A DNA stretch of 60,376 nt, from assembly GCA_037367355.1 (NCBI GenBank), contig JAVSCG010000027.1, positions 1 through 60,376 of the forward strand. The letters are read 5' to 3'. A model generated the notes under the pieces. It saw nothing but the letters and a program-made list of their open reading frames with translations, did no database searches and was not told the origin of the DNA. Made by a program: the position numbers and the translations under genes. Position 1 is the stretch's first letter. Each line of letters opens with the position of its first letter. Below are positions 25,061 through 36,028 of the stretch, one piece after another. Origin of the DNA: Neoscytalidium dimidiatum. Taxonomy: Eukaryota > Ascomycota > Dothideomycetes > Botryosphaeriales > Botryosphaeriaceae.

Positions 25061-25365
25061 AGGTACCGGGCCATGGCGAGCGTACTACTAAATCACGCGT
25101 TGCGACCCACACAAGGTGACACCAGGCACTAGCTTCAGCAAGAACAGGGCTGTCCGTCGCTTATTACGGTCCAGGCTTGCGAGACAAGGATCTTCGTGGC
25201 TCCACAGCTGATGAGGTACCAGGCCATGGCGAACGTACGACGAGGCCACGCATTTAGCCTAACAAAGGATGACATTAGGTACCGGTTCTAGTTAGAATAG
25301 TATCATCCGGCGCCGACTACGGTGTTGACTTGCGAGAGAGGAGCCTTCGTGACCCCACAACATCG
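25061..25365. repeat. Degenerate tandem duplication, period about 154 bp
   Basis: Unit 1 (from about 25061) and unit 2 (from about 25214) share GGTACC, a GGCCATGGCGA block, a CTTGCGAGA block and TTCGTG-x-C-x-CCACA in the same order. A partial third echo (CTTGCGGGAAAGGAG) lies near 25410. The units have diverged through many kinds of change, not only C to T, and CA/TG are abundant, so this duplication was not hit by RIP. It is short enough to fall under the length threshold known for RIP. Confidence 0.6.
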
Positions 25366-25877
25366 CTTTCATCCCCTATGCTGGGTGGGATGCCGCTACG
25401 AAAGGTATGACTTGCGGGAAAGGAGACTGAGTGACAGATATTCGCATTATACTGCATTTTCCGGCATGAAAATAGATGGTCAATTTAGTCGTTGAAGCCG
25501 CATCGGTATGTTTCGAGGCGAGGAAGCGGAGTTGACGGTCCTTGGCAGAGAAGTGGCGGGCCAACGGTGACTGCACCAGCCCACCAGAGCGCTGTGTTGT
25601 CCTGCATGAGCGGAATCCTGTTTTCATCATAATATTGCGCGATGGCACACCCCCATGAGTCGTTTGTTTGGCCACAGCGCGGTGGCTGCATAATACCGAA
25701 TCGAACGTCGGCATCATGGTTGTAGGTTTACATCCCATGTTTAAAGACAAGAGAAGAGAAATACGCACACACTACGCCGTAGGACACACAGGCAAGAACG
25801 CGGAGGATGCGAATTCCCAATATTATAGGCTGTGCTCGGCGGCCCCGGAGTTTTCTTTGAAAGCATCTGTAACTGGA
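25366..25877. other. Balanced DNA without a supportable gene; inverted ATAATATTG motifs
   Basis: Open frames here overlap on both strands and look accidental. The motif ATCATAATATTGCG occurs at about 25626-25639 and 25877-25890, and its core is present inverted (CAATATTAT) at about 25818-25826. This may be the trace of a small inverted-repeat element or chance. Confidence 0.35.
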
Positions 25878-26456
25878 TCATAATATTGCGAGGGTCGGGA
25901 GCCGGAAAGGGCAGTGGGGTGGTCTGCCGCATGACAGGTCCCCACCCCAATTCCCGTAAGAGCAGAGTCGGGTTTCTGCCCGGCTGGACTCTGCCTGTCT
26001 CCCGTAGCGGAGGACACGGCCGGCTCGGGTTGACGAGCTTTTTGGTCTTGGCGGGCGCACAATTTTTAGCGGGACGTGAAGGAGAAGAGAAGGCATGGAC
26101 GTACTATGCTTTTTGCGTAGCCACGGTTGCAGTTTCAGCTTGATAATTTCCGCATCAATTTGCATCCTCGTCTCCATGTCGTCTTCTTCTAGCTCATTTC
26201 GGACACTCTTCACGAGGTTCTCAATGACGGAGATGGAAAGATTCGACCACAACAGATTCTCCGGCTTCTTGTTTTTCCGCCAGTACTTGTTTCCGTCGAC
26301 GAGCTCCTTACCCTCCTTGATGACAACAGTCTGCCTTCTAATGAGCATTCGTGAGTTGTCTCAGCTTAGTTGTTTACTTACATGAAACCGTTGGTACTGG
26401 AGATCGGACCAGCCTCGGAGCTGCTTGACCTTCTTGTTCGTTGTATGACTTGTCAT
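25878..26456 (-). CDS. Likely two-exon gene, unknown function
   Basis: On the minus strand an ATG at 26456 opens exon 1 (26456-26382, 25 codons). A GTAAGT donor follows at 26381, and a CAG acceptor ends at 26331, giving a 51-base intron, a normal fungal size. Exon 2 (26330-25878) ends with TGA. The product is about 176 residues: a basic N-terminus with a QLRGWSDLQYQRFH segment, then a charged, probably helical segment (WRKNKKPENLLWSN, then VRNELEEDDMETR) up to about residue 105. The last 70 residues are Pro/Arg/Ser-rich and look less like protein; a GTACGT near 26100 could be a second donor, so the true 3' end may differ. I do not recognise a family. Another acceptor, TAG at 26338, would shift the frame and hit a stop. 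Confidence 0.45.
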
Positions 26457-27521
26457 GGTTGGCACCGCCTCGGTAATTGAAGAGCGAATGGATGACGATA
26501 GCCTGCTTGCTGGAGCGGAGGCGAGACTGATCTTGCCCCGACTGTATGCACGAGAGCTCCAGTCACGCCGGCTTGTAGGAATGGCTGGGGATAGATGGTA
26601 GAGTGCACACGTTGCCGCAATTCCTACGGCGGTTATGTGTGCTTCGCTGGTGTGGGGCGCTCTGGGAGCGCTGTGAGGCCCGCATCAGCTACCTGGGAAC
26701 CAAGCAGACCAGCATCTCAACTTGCAGCCGACCGGTATGTGAAAGACTAAAAACGAGGTCCGATTGGCCGCCGGGACAGCGCCAAAACGGAAGGGCTGGA
26801 ATAGGCTTAGCGAGCGGCTGGTGTTGGGCGCTCCTGTGAAGGCACGGCTGCAGAGTCACCTGACGCAGCGAACTGCGAGAACTTTGCGAACTTTGCGAAC
26901 TTTGCCAAGCATGTGTGGACCTACTACGGCACCACGCTTAGCATGGGGCTACGTGTGCTCCTCCGACCCCGAAATATCATCATGCAGCACTAGCTCATCC
27001 GAGGCACCCTTGTTTCCCGCGCAAAGCCAGCGGCTAATGGGAAATAGCGGTAAGTGAGCTGGACACCATACATGCTGAAATCCCGATCAAGTTCCAAAGG
27101 AGCAATTTTTCTTCCACTTCTTGACAGAGTTCGACGAAGAGGAGTGGGGAAAGAAAGAGTAGGCCAAGGCCAATTAAATTGTTATGCGGGGGAACATAGG
27201 CTTGCACGCTTGGACTGTGAAACCCAAGTGGCCCCACACATGCTTGCCAAACTTCGAAAAATTCGCAGAGTCCACAGGGATCATACACCGCCATTACTAC
27301 GTAGTACTCGCCTATGGTCCCTTCTAGGCGCGTGGTCATGCTGTGGACAGAGATATGATGTAAGGGATGTTTACGGGGCGAGTTGATGGAGCAGCAGTTT
27401 CGCCGGAGATGTACCGATCCGCACCTGCGCGTTACGTAGGCTCGCCTTCTCTTGACTCCGCCAACTACCGCCCACCATCCATCCATCTACATAAACTCGT
27501 CCTTGTTACGTCTTGATCATA
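26457..27521. other. Intergenic stretch between the divergent genes
   Basis: This separates the minus-strand gene (start 26456) from the plus-strand gene (start 27522), so it should hold both promoters. Frames up to 150 codons occur on both strands but overlap and lack start context or splice support. A nine-base AACTTTGCG unit repeats about three times at 26879-26907. I see no gene and no clear TATA box. Confidence 0.45.
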
Positions 27522-27570
27522 ATGGCCCAGACAAAAATCCACTGCCGCTCTTCAGCATCCCCCACTCGTG

Positions 27571-27616
27571 GTAAGTGGGCGCAAGTTATCTTGTACCCGC
27601 ACTGACCTTTCCACAG
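27571..27616 (+). other. Intron 1 of the DUF7924-type gene
   Basis: A 46-base intron, donor GTAAGT, a CTGAC branch-like site at 27602-27606, acceptor CACAG. Joining the exons keeps a continuous frame through GGRPQRIRKEARP. Confidence 0.7.
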
Positions 27617-27747
27617 GAGGGCGACCTCAAAGGATCAGGAAAGAGGCAAGGCCTCTTCGAAGAAGTGCACGTTTCCAGCAACCCCTCGCCCTTCAGCAAG
27701 TCAAGGAACTGTTCAGTACACAAGATCGCAGTGGTTTAGACGCTCGG

Positions 27748-27829
27748 GTAAGCCTCTCCTCGTGTCATCAATCATCAAGCTTACAAGGCATAGCTACAAC
27801 CTCTTTCAACCACGCGGCCCACAGGCCAG
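27748..27829 (+). other. Intron 2 of the DUF7924-type gene
   Basis: An 82-base intron, donor GTAAGC, acceptor GGCCAG. The slightly earlier acceptor CACAG (ending 27824) would lead to a stop at about 28031, whereas this one opens the frame with the family-typical DPIDYWRK segment, so this choice is preferred. Confidence 0.65.
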
Positions 27830-29183
27830 AAGCGCAAACGTTCTTGCGAAATATATGCACCGAATCAACGTATACAAAAGCGGCAGCGACAAATCTCGAT
27901 CACAACGGAGGACGCACACGCGGAGACGGCAAGCGACAGCCCTCGTGACCCCATCGATTACTGGCGGAAACACCTACAGTGGCCGCAGACGTACTTCGAA
28001 TCGGAAGGCAACATGGCCCACCTCCTTGTGAAGAACATCAAGCCCATCCCACCGCTCAATCGTAAGGGATCGAATTCGACAATCACTTCGAGCCATACCA
28101 CCCTTACGCAGTCCGATGGAAAATCGAAGGAAGGACAAAGCGCGTCATACAAGGATAGAAGATACGAATCATTTAGAGGCAAACAACAGCTTCTTGCGCG
28201 AAGACAACACCGGCGATAAGGGAGAAATAGAAGCACTCTGTTTAGACCTCATGGAGACTGAACAGAGTGTACCTCAAGACTCCTTGTTCAACGATGGCAT
28301 TTTTCGGGCGACCTGCCAGGCCATCCGCGGAACGAATGAAGCTCGACTCATCCGCGACATCACGTTGTTAATCGTTCCCTCGGCAAGCGTCCTAGAGATT
28401 CGTGGCCTATTGCCCTCTGAGTATCTGGTAGAGGCTGTGAATCAAGGCTGGGATAATGCAATCCCTATTGCATCTTCCCGTCCGCAACCGGATTACTCCG
28501 TTGGGTTCAAACGTGGAGCCTTTCGGGAAGACGAAGCCAAGCTACTGGATCCCTTCATCGGGAGTGCCTGGGATCGGTCGTACTTCAAGGGCACGTACTT
28601 CATGTACTTCCCCTTTCTGACATGCGAGGTCAAGTGCGGTGCTGAGGCCCTCGATATTGCCGACCGTCAGAACGCGCATAGCATGACGCTCGCAGTACGG
28701 GCTGTTACGGAGCTGTTCAGGCTCGTAAAGCGCGAGAAGGAGATTGACCGTAAAATCCTTGCATTCTCAGTATCGCATGATGACAGTAATGTCCGCATCT
28801 ACGGCCACTATCCCGTTATCGAGGGGAAGGTGACAAAGTATTACCGCTATGAAGTCGACAGGTTCAGCTTCACCGGCCGGGGTAAGGAAAAGTGGACGGC
28901 ATACAAGTTTACAAGGAATGTCTACGAGAAGTGGGTGCCAGCCCATCTTGAGCAGATACGCTCTGCCGTCAGAGACATCCCGTTCCATTTTTTCCCCTCA
29001 CCAGAGCCGATGTCGGCATCTTCAAACCAGACGACCCTCTCGCGAGAGCCAGAAAGACACTCCTCGCGATCAGAGATTTCAGCGTCGGTTTCTAGCCAAG
29101 GCAGCGTCTCAAACATCTCTCACGCTCAAGACGTAACTCCTGAGACGTCTGTCTCGCCGAGTGCTAAGAAGCAAAAGAGGTGA

Positions 29184-29786
29184 TAGCCCGGTAGCATTTC
29201 TTTGCACAATCAGGAAGGCGTCGTTTTGCTAGTTTTCAAGGCATGCGTTTGGCTCTTTCAGTGTGCTGTGTCTCTCGTCATAGTTAAGAATTTTTGTTCA
29301 TTACTCTGATGTCTCCTCCCTCAGTAAGCTCCCCGGGAGACCTCCGAGGCCATCTCCTTAGGGTTCAGTGGGTACCAAATCACAGCATCATCGCTTGCCA
29401 GCACCCATCACCGGTAGCACTACCCCCAAGCACTGCCCACAACGCCTGCAGCATCATGGAATCGTCGCGAATGAGCCCCGGAGGACCTGCTACATGTAGC
29501 TTCTGCGCCGCGAAGCGACATTGCGGGTGGTCGCGAAACGGCATTGCGGGCAGTCTGTGGATACTAACACCTTCTATTATTAATTTACGATCGCCGAAGA
29601 TGCCTCTGCTACACAGTCCTCGCAGCTGTCGTAGCTGTCGCAGTCTTCGAAGCCGCCTGGCCTGGGTGCTTGCAATGAATTGCGTGTAGTTGTCATCCAG
29701 ATCGGGTAGTACGGCACCTCAGCGAAGCTGTGCCTTGTCCTGTAAGAGGGAGGCGTTCGTAGTACGGTCGAAGGGAGGTCGCTACG
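29184..29786. other. Balanced DNA 3' of the DUF7924-type gene, no gene seen
   Basis: Frames of 77-131 codons are open on both strands but overlap and have no family resemblance. A 23-base imperfect tandem duplication lies at about 29509-29553 (units beginning CGCGAA and containing CATTGCGGG). A small CGCAGCTGT-like repeat lies near 29624-29645. Confidence 0.45.
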
Positions 29787-29886
29787 GCGACGGCGGTATT
29801 GGAAAGTTATCACATCAGTCCAACAGAAGGCAATGTTTCGCCCTTAGTCCACTGAAGGTCCCGAGTTCAAACCTCGGCCGTCGTAT
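29787..29886 (+). tRNA. tRNA-like sequence, possibly tRNA-Trp(CCA) with an intron, or a degenerate tRNA
   Basis: The T arm is intact: CCGAG and CTCGG pair around the seven-base loop TTCAAAC, a good B box. The acceptor strands GCGACGG (29787-29793) and CCGTCGT pair, with one G-T. A D arm can be drawn (GGTA / TATC with a loop holding GG). An anticodon loop GTCCAAC would give CCA, and about 28 extra bases before the 3' strand could be an intron. Against it: only one base between acceptor and D arm, a mismatch in the anticodon stem and no clear A box. A run of T (TTTT near 29910) could end Pol III transcription. The right AT-rich block begins within about 20 bases. Confidence 0.35.
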
Positions 29887-29904
29887 TATCGAGTTGATTG
29901 TTTC

Positions 29905-30462
29905 TTTTCTTTATTCGATCTACGTAACTACGTATCTACGCCTAGTATACGCCTTATAAGTAACTTACTAAATACGCTATCTTTTCTTTTATATACTTTA
30001 ATAGACGGCCTTTATCTTTATAAATCTAATATCTAAAAGAAAGAAAATTAATTATAAACTTTTTTTAAATAAATATAAAAAAGATAGCTATTTAATACTT
30101 TTATAAAATAATTATATTTTATTATAATATAGTATTATAATAAATAGCCTCTATTATAAAGACTCTAAATATAGAACTCTCTACTACTTATATATAAAAA
30201 GCTATTAGCTTTTATATAAAGTTCTAGCGCGGCTTATATAAGTTATATAATCTTACTTATTACTTATCTATATATATATTATAATACTAGCTAAAGAAGA
30301 TAAAAAAGAAATAGCTCTACTTTCTAAAAAAAGCCTAAACCTCTTAAAATAGAAAATTTTTAGTCTAAATTATACTCTAAAAGAATAGAAGAAGAATTTA
30401 TTATTTAGTATATTAACTATAAATTACTTAACTTATTAGATTATAGTAAGCTAGCTAGTAAT
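29905..30462. repeat. Start of the right AT-rich block, RIP-altered, partly B LTR-like
   Basis: CA and TG vanish from about 29905 on. Most of the stretch is unclassified. The last 100 bases before the A4 LTR resemble a diverged piece of the family B LTR, as expected if A4 inserted into that LTR. No coding motif is visible. Confidence 0.45.
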
Positions 30463-31195
30463 TATTATAAACTTTAAAATATATAAACTCTATAGCTATA
30501 AGAGCTATAAGCCTATATAGAAAAATAAGCTATAGAAGTATAGAAGTTCTATATATTATAGAGTTATACTTTTTATTCTTATATAAAAAGACTAGAAATA
30601 TAAAATAATAGCGTATATAAAAATACTAGTAGATAATAATTACCGCTTATATAGAAAGAGCGTCTATAAGCGTAGTAGTTAAAAAAAAGATATAGTTTAA
30701 TAAAGAATCTATAAAAGATAAAAAACTATATAGATAGAAAATAAAAAGACGATAAAAGTAAGCATTATAGAATAAAAGTATAGTAGTAATATCGTCTACT
30801 AATACTATTAGAAGTTAAATTTAAAAAAGAGACTTTAGTATCTAGATTATATAGAATCTATTAGGCCCGCTAAATAATAAAGAATTATAGCTATTCTTTA
30901 CTATATATAAATAACGAAGAATATTAACTATTCTCCGCTATTTATAGATTATTATAGCTTTACTATAGTATATATAGATACGCTTATTAGATAGTATTTA
31001 GACTTTTATAGTTAATTCTAAGTTCTAATATAGACTTAAGATTTAATTAAAGATACTAAGGCCTACTAAACTTCTATATTATATAACTTCTTATTCTATT
31101 ATTACTTTTCTTTCTCGTTTTTAAGATAAACTCTTTAATAAACTTAGATCTACTAGATAACTTTAAAGTCTAATAATAGAGGCCCCGTTATTATA
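30463..31195 (+). repeat. Family A solo LTR (A4)
   Basis: A 733-bp LTR flanked by GTAAT (30458-30462) and ATAAT (31196-31200), the same five-base site with one RIP change. No internal A sequence adjoins it, so it is a solo LTR formed by recombination between the LTRs of a full copy. It sits in the B LTR. Confidence 0.8.
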
Positions 31196-31400
31196 ATAAT
31201 CTATTATAATCTAACTAAATATCTTATATATATAAAATATACTTATTTATAGTAGATAGAATCCTTATAATTAACTTATTAATTAATTTCTACTCTACTA
31301 TTATATAAACCTTCTTTATCTACTATTATATTAGCCTCTAGAAAGTCTAAGCTATCTAATAAAGCGTTTAAACTTCTTAAAAAAGAGTTTTAATATAATA

Positions 31401-32586
31401 TTTTAATTATCTTTTATAGATACTAGAGGTAACTCTATTTTAAAAACTACTAACTATAATATTCGAGACTAAAATTAAAAATAACCTCTTAATAAAGAAA
31501 GACTAACTTTAGTTAATTTATCTCTTAATTCTTAGAAATCTAGCCCTTAATATAAGACTACTTATTTAAAAAGTTTATTTCTTAGATATAGTCTTTCTAA
31601 ATTAAGTAATTAACGAATCTAGAGTACTAGAAAACGCTAGTAATAACTATAGTTAAGTTTTTCTAGAGTACTTTATTTAAAAATAAGTCTTTACTATTAA
31701 CTATACTATATAGCTCTTTATTCTAGTTACTTTTACGATACTAAAATTAACCCCCTATAATACTAAACTAAAAATTAAGACCCCTAATACTTATAATAGA
31801 GATTAATATAAGCTTAATAACTTTCTAATCTAGCTAGAGAATTACTTTAAATTTTATAAAGTATTATTTAAGAATAATAAAAAAAGAGTCTACTTTATAG
31901 AAATCTATTTCTAAGATAATATAGTATAGTAGTTTAAACTCTATTAAAAGAACTTTCGCTTAGCTATTCTATATATAGAAACTAGTAGTTTATTTATTAA
32001 CTATAATTACTTTATTAACGTAATTAGATAAGCCTTTAATAGTAAGAATAAAGAGTAGAAGACTATTCTTTAAATTTAAAACCTTTAATAAACTCGATTA
32101 GTCTTAAAATATATTATAGAATTTTATATACTTACCTTCTATCTTAATTAAAATAACTAATTTCTTAAATATATCTTCTATAAAAGGCTAAAGTATAATA
32201 TAAAGACTAAATTTACCTATATTAGATTATTTAAAAATCTTAGTAAGACTATTAATATAGCTATTTAAGTCGACTAAAAACTATTTAATTTTAAATAAGA
32301 AATAGACTAAATTTAATACTTAGCTAATATTTTATAACTTTAAAATAATCTATCTTTAGGGGACTCTATAAACTTAGATACTAACTAATAATAGAATTCT
32401 CGGCTAATACTAAAGAAAGAATAATAATAATATAAAAAGAGTTTTTATTTTTACTATAGAAAATATAAATATATTAGTAGAAACTATCTAGATAAATAAA
32501 CTAGTAACTAGCGGGCTAATAATAAGAAAACTATCTTAGCTATTAAAGAATAGTCTAAAACTTCTATTATAATATTCTCTATTAGT
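31401..32586 (+). pseudogene. Family B gag with CCHC zinc knuckle (dead)
   Basis: The capsid part at about 31820-31970 matches the gag in the short B element. The frame continues to a nucleocapsid motif at 32446-32487. There Tyr codons stand where Cys and His should be (TGY and CAY become TAY under RIP), and their spacing is exactly C-x2-C-x4-H-x4-C. The knuckle would bind element RNA. Two further features fit gag: Lys/Arg-rich flanks and position before protease and RT. Stops are TAA/TAG. Confidence 0.7.
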
Positions 32587-33317
32587 TATAATAATAGGGC
32601 CTCTACTACTAGGCTTTAAATTTATCTAGTAGATTTAGTTTTATTAAAGAGTTTATCTTAAAGACGAGGAAAAAAGAGTAATAATAGAATAAGAAGTTAT
32701 ATAATATAGGAGTTTAGTAGGCCTTATTATCTCTAATTAGACTTAAGTTTATATTAGAACTTTAAGTTAACTATAAAGATTAAAATACTATCTAATAGGC
32801 GTATCTATATACTATAGAAAAGCTATAATAATCTAGATTAATACTTACTAGATTAATACTATTAGATTAATAGTATTAAATTAAAAGACTTAGATTAGAT
32901 TAATCTAAGTAGATTATATAGCTATTATATAATATAGACGTCTAAGTCTATTTTTTAGTTTTTAACTTTTAATAGTATTAGCGGACGATACTACTACTAT
33001 ACTCTTATTTTATAGTACTTATTCTTATTAACTTTCTACTTTCTACCTATATAATCTTTTATTCTCTATAGACTTTTTATTAAATCGTACTCTCTTTCTA
33101 GTTATTATATCCGTAGACGTTCTTTTTATATAGGCGGTAGTTATTATCTATTAGTATTCTTGTACGCGCCGTTATCTTATATTTCTAGTCTTTTTATATA
33201 GGACTAAGAAGTATAACTCTATTATACGTAGGGTTTTTAAGGCCTTATAGCTTATTTTCCTATATAGGCTCGCGTTTCTTATAGCTAAAAAGCCCGTATA
33301 TTTTAGAGTTTATAATA
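32587..33317 (-). repeat. Family A solo LTR, reverse orientation (A5)
   Basis: A 731-bp A LTR on the minus strand, inserted in B between gag and the protease/RT region. Flanks are TTAGT (32582-32586) and CTAGT (33318-33322), a target duplication with one C-to-T change. It is the only inverted A copy in the window. Confidence 0.8.
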
Positions 33318-35040
33318 CTAGTCTACTTATAGTATTAAAATCTACTCTATTTACTAAAAAGCTAAGAATATTAGTAGATACTATTTAAAAAACTAGAAAC
33401 GCTTACTAAATTAAAGCTATAGTAGACGAGTCTTTTATTCTATAAAACTATAATAGTATTAACTAGAAATACTATAAAATATCTATTAGAAAGTAAGGGA
33501 AATTTTATAAAATATAGAAACTACTAGATTATTATAATAAAAATTAATAGACGCTAAGCGCTTACTCTTATTAACTTAGTATTATAAGAAAACTAAGTCT
33601 TAAATTAATTTATAGAAAAAGCTAATCTAAAATCTAAAGAGAAGAACTAACTATATTAGCTAAAAACTATTAATAGATTCTCTAGCTTCTTTAAAAATAG
33701 AAAGATAATTATTAAAACTCTAAAACTAACTCTTAAATATAAGAACTATAGAGAACGTATCTATTTAGACGTTACTAAGATCTCTAAATATAATATTATT
33801 CTTAGTATCTCTTAGTAAAAGAAATAGAAAGTATAATATAATTAAAATAATAGAAGAATTACTCTTAAGTTTAAAGAACGAAACTAAAAACTAAAATAGA
33901 AACTATATACTATAATTAAATTAATTATCTACGTAAGTCTAATCTTAAAAGCTACGCTAAAAAGAACTTAAAAAAAGAAGTAAATAATTAAAATAATATA
34001 ATATTATCCTACTACTATAAATAAGAAAAGAATCTAATAGATTAGTACTACTAAATAAGAAAAACTAAAATACTTAATATCTATAAAAGAAGATAATTCT
34101 ATTAAAATATATAAATAGTATCTTAATAGTATTTCTAAGAAATACTATTAGTTTAAAGAAATTTTTAAAGAAAAGATTAAAGATATACTACTACTACTAG
34201 AATATAAATTCTAGAACTATAAGATTAATCTAAAACTAGATATTAAACTCTAATTTAGACTTTTATATCTAATATTAGAGAAGGAGTTATAAGTAATAAA
34301 AAAATACTTAGACTTATTACTAAGAAAGAGATATATCTAACTTTTCTAATTCTTAATAGGATTTTCTATTCTCTTTATATTAAAGTTTAAAGATAAGTTA
34401 TACCTCTATATAGATTATAGATCTTTAAATAATATTACTATTAAAGACTACTATCTTCTATTCTATATTAACGAACTAAGAAATTATCTCTTTAAAGCGT
34501 AATTCTTTACTAAGCTAGACTTATAAGATAGATACTATCTTATCTAAATTAAGAAAGAATATAAATAAAAAACTATATTTAGAATCTAATATAGTCTATA
34601 TAAATATTTAGTAATATCTTTTAGACTTATTAACGCTCTAGCTATATTCTAAGCTCTTATTAACTATATTTTATAAAAATATCTAGACTAATTCTATATA
34701 GTCTACTTTAATAATATTCTAATATATTTAGAAACTCTTAAAGAATATAAGAAATATATATCTAAAGTTCTTTAGAAACTACTTAAATATAATCTCTCTA
34801 TTAAACTAGAAAAATATACCTTCTATACTTAAAAAGTAGAATTTCTAGACTTTATTATTAAACTAGAAAAGATAATTATAGACCTAAAGAAAATAGAAGA
34901 TATTTTAAAATAGCTAGAATCTAAAAACGTTAAAGAAAGATAAATCTTTTTAGAATTTATTAACTTCTATTAACGATTTATTAAATAATACTTCTATATA
35001 GCTAAACTCTTAATTTTAGCTAATAATATTTTATACCTCT
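33318..35040 (+). pseudogene. Family B pol fragment: protease-like, RT, RNase H start (dead)
   Basis: ILVDT near 33368-33382 could be the retropepsin active-site strand. RT starts with KLYLYIDYRSLNN-type text near 34395 and reaches VYFNNILIY at 34701-34727; both catalytic Asp of the YxDD motif read as Asn, a change RIP can produce. After it, FLEFINFYRRFIK-like text near 34930-34985 marks the end of RT. The frame is cut at about 35040 by LINE L2. Confidence 0.7.
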
Positions 35041-36028
35041 AAACTCGACCTTAAAAAAAAGTACTAAGACTAATATCTATTAAAAGCCCTCGATTTCCTT
35101 AGCTAGATTCTCGAATCTTAGCTTCGTAGCTATACGCGCTATTATACTATTACGTAGAAAAGAGACCTCGTTAGGCTAAATCGTCTTTTACTACCTCCGT
35201 ACCTCTATTAAGACTCTAAAACGACTCTAAAACGTATTAAATTTAAGCTACGACTAGAAGATACCTATATATACTTCCGTACTAAGTTATACTAGATTTA
35301 AAGCGCGTTTACATACCTAAATCTAAGGTAAAAAGCGATTTCCCCTCTTCTCTACTCTACCTCTTTTCCGCGGCCTATATACGTAGAGTTTTTACTACCT
35401 CTATAACTAAACGAACTAAATAATAACCGAGAATAAGCGAAAAGCTTAAACGAATATTCTAACTAAAACGACCTTAAATTTAACTCTAAGATATCTAGAC
35501 GACCTAAAACGCTTCGGTTACTTTTCGGAAGAAAGTAACTAAGAAAATTCCCTACTTTTACCTAGAATTCTTTTATTTACGGCTTAGTTTAGACGAAATT
35601 AAAGTTGGTAATTTCTTTCTTATCTTATTTTCTATTTTTCGATTTTTCTTTTCCTATAGAAAGAGTATAGAAAAATAAAGAAAACCTACTCTAGATTCTT
35701 TAGATTTTCTAGACTCTTAACGTCTCTTAACCTCTATTTAACTACTAGCTACGTTAGTAGTTATCGAATCTTTAAATACTACTAGTTCTAGTAATATCGA
35801 TAATATTAAGATAGAAAATAACGAAATAATACCGCTATCTAGAAGGCTAAAAGACTCTAAATAAGTAATAATAACGGTAGAGCCTACGCTAACTCTAGAA
35901 AAGAGACTTTTCTTTTTATCTACCTCTACGGGTATTAACCCGTTCGAATACTACCCTAAGAAAAGAACTTAATATATACTAAGATCTAAACTAAAGTCCT
36001 CTATAGAATATATCGAAGCCGCGTTTAA
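35041..36028 (+). mobile_element. LINE L2, 5' part only
   Basis: Colinear with the first kilobase of L1 (2935-3890): same AAAAAGCGCTAAGAC-like start, same leader and beginning of the first frame. It stops at about 36028 in GCCGCGTTTAA, where L3 begins. Its remainder should lie after L3, beyond the window. Confidence 0.75.

Larger units (their letters stand above)
27522..29183 (+). pseudogene. DUF7924-type fungal protein gene, three exons, one frameshift
   Basis: Start ATG at 27522. Exons are 27522-27570, 27617-27747 and 27830-29183; introns of 46 and 82 bases have GTAAGT/CAG and GTAAGC/CAG borders and keep the frame. The N-terminus is basic with RRSAR and KRKR motifs, probably a nuclear signal. 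Next come DPIDYWRKHLQWPQTYF, a Ser/Thr linker and YKDRRYES, typical of the N-terminal half of this family. At about 28167-28176 the family match jumps by one base into the next frame (LEANNSFL onward) and continues to TGA at 29183. The conserved core has PDYSVGF (Asp codon 28491), CEVKCG (Glu codon 28626) and DIADRQNAHSM. The PD...E-x-K layout suggests a PD-(D/E)XK nuclease-like fold, which is my inference. The C-terminus is a Ser-rich tail. The protein would be about 510 residues. Either it is a recent pseudogene or there is one extra base in the assembly. No RIP pattern is seen. Confidence 0.7.
31196..35040 (+). mobile_element. Family B gypsy element, larger copy (3' part displaced)
   Basis: After the A4 LTR the sequence follows the second half of the B LTR to about 31400, then the B internal leader. 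It encodes gag with a zinc knuckle, then (after a reversed A LTR at 32587-33317) a protease-like segment, RT and the start of RNase H, to about 35040 where LINE L2 is inserted. RNase H and integrase would lie beyond the window. This is the autonomous type of which 13015-14847 is a short derivative. Confidence 0.75.

Noticed and set aside
26603..27057. Plus-strand frames of 78 and 97 codons
   Set aside because: They are in different frames over the same DNA, one includes a simple nine-base repeat, and no intron joins them convincingly.
27034..27486. A 150-codon minus-strand frame with a hydrophobic segment
   Set aside because: It overlaps the presumed promoter of the DUF7924-type gene, has erratic composition and resembles no family.
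28063..28112. A 50-base intron (GTAAGG...CGCAG) in the DUF7924-type gene
   Set aside because: Removing it leads to an early stop, and the unspliced frame matches the family (Ser/Thr linker, YKDRRYE), so it is coding.
29294..29959. Frames of 77-131 codons 3' of the DUF7924-type gene
   Set aside because: They overlap on both strands, and one runs through the tRNA-like sequence into RIP-altered DNA.
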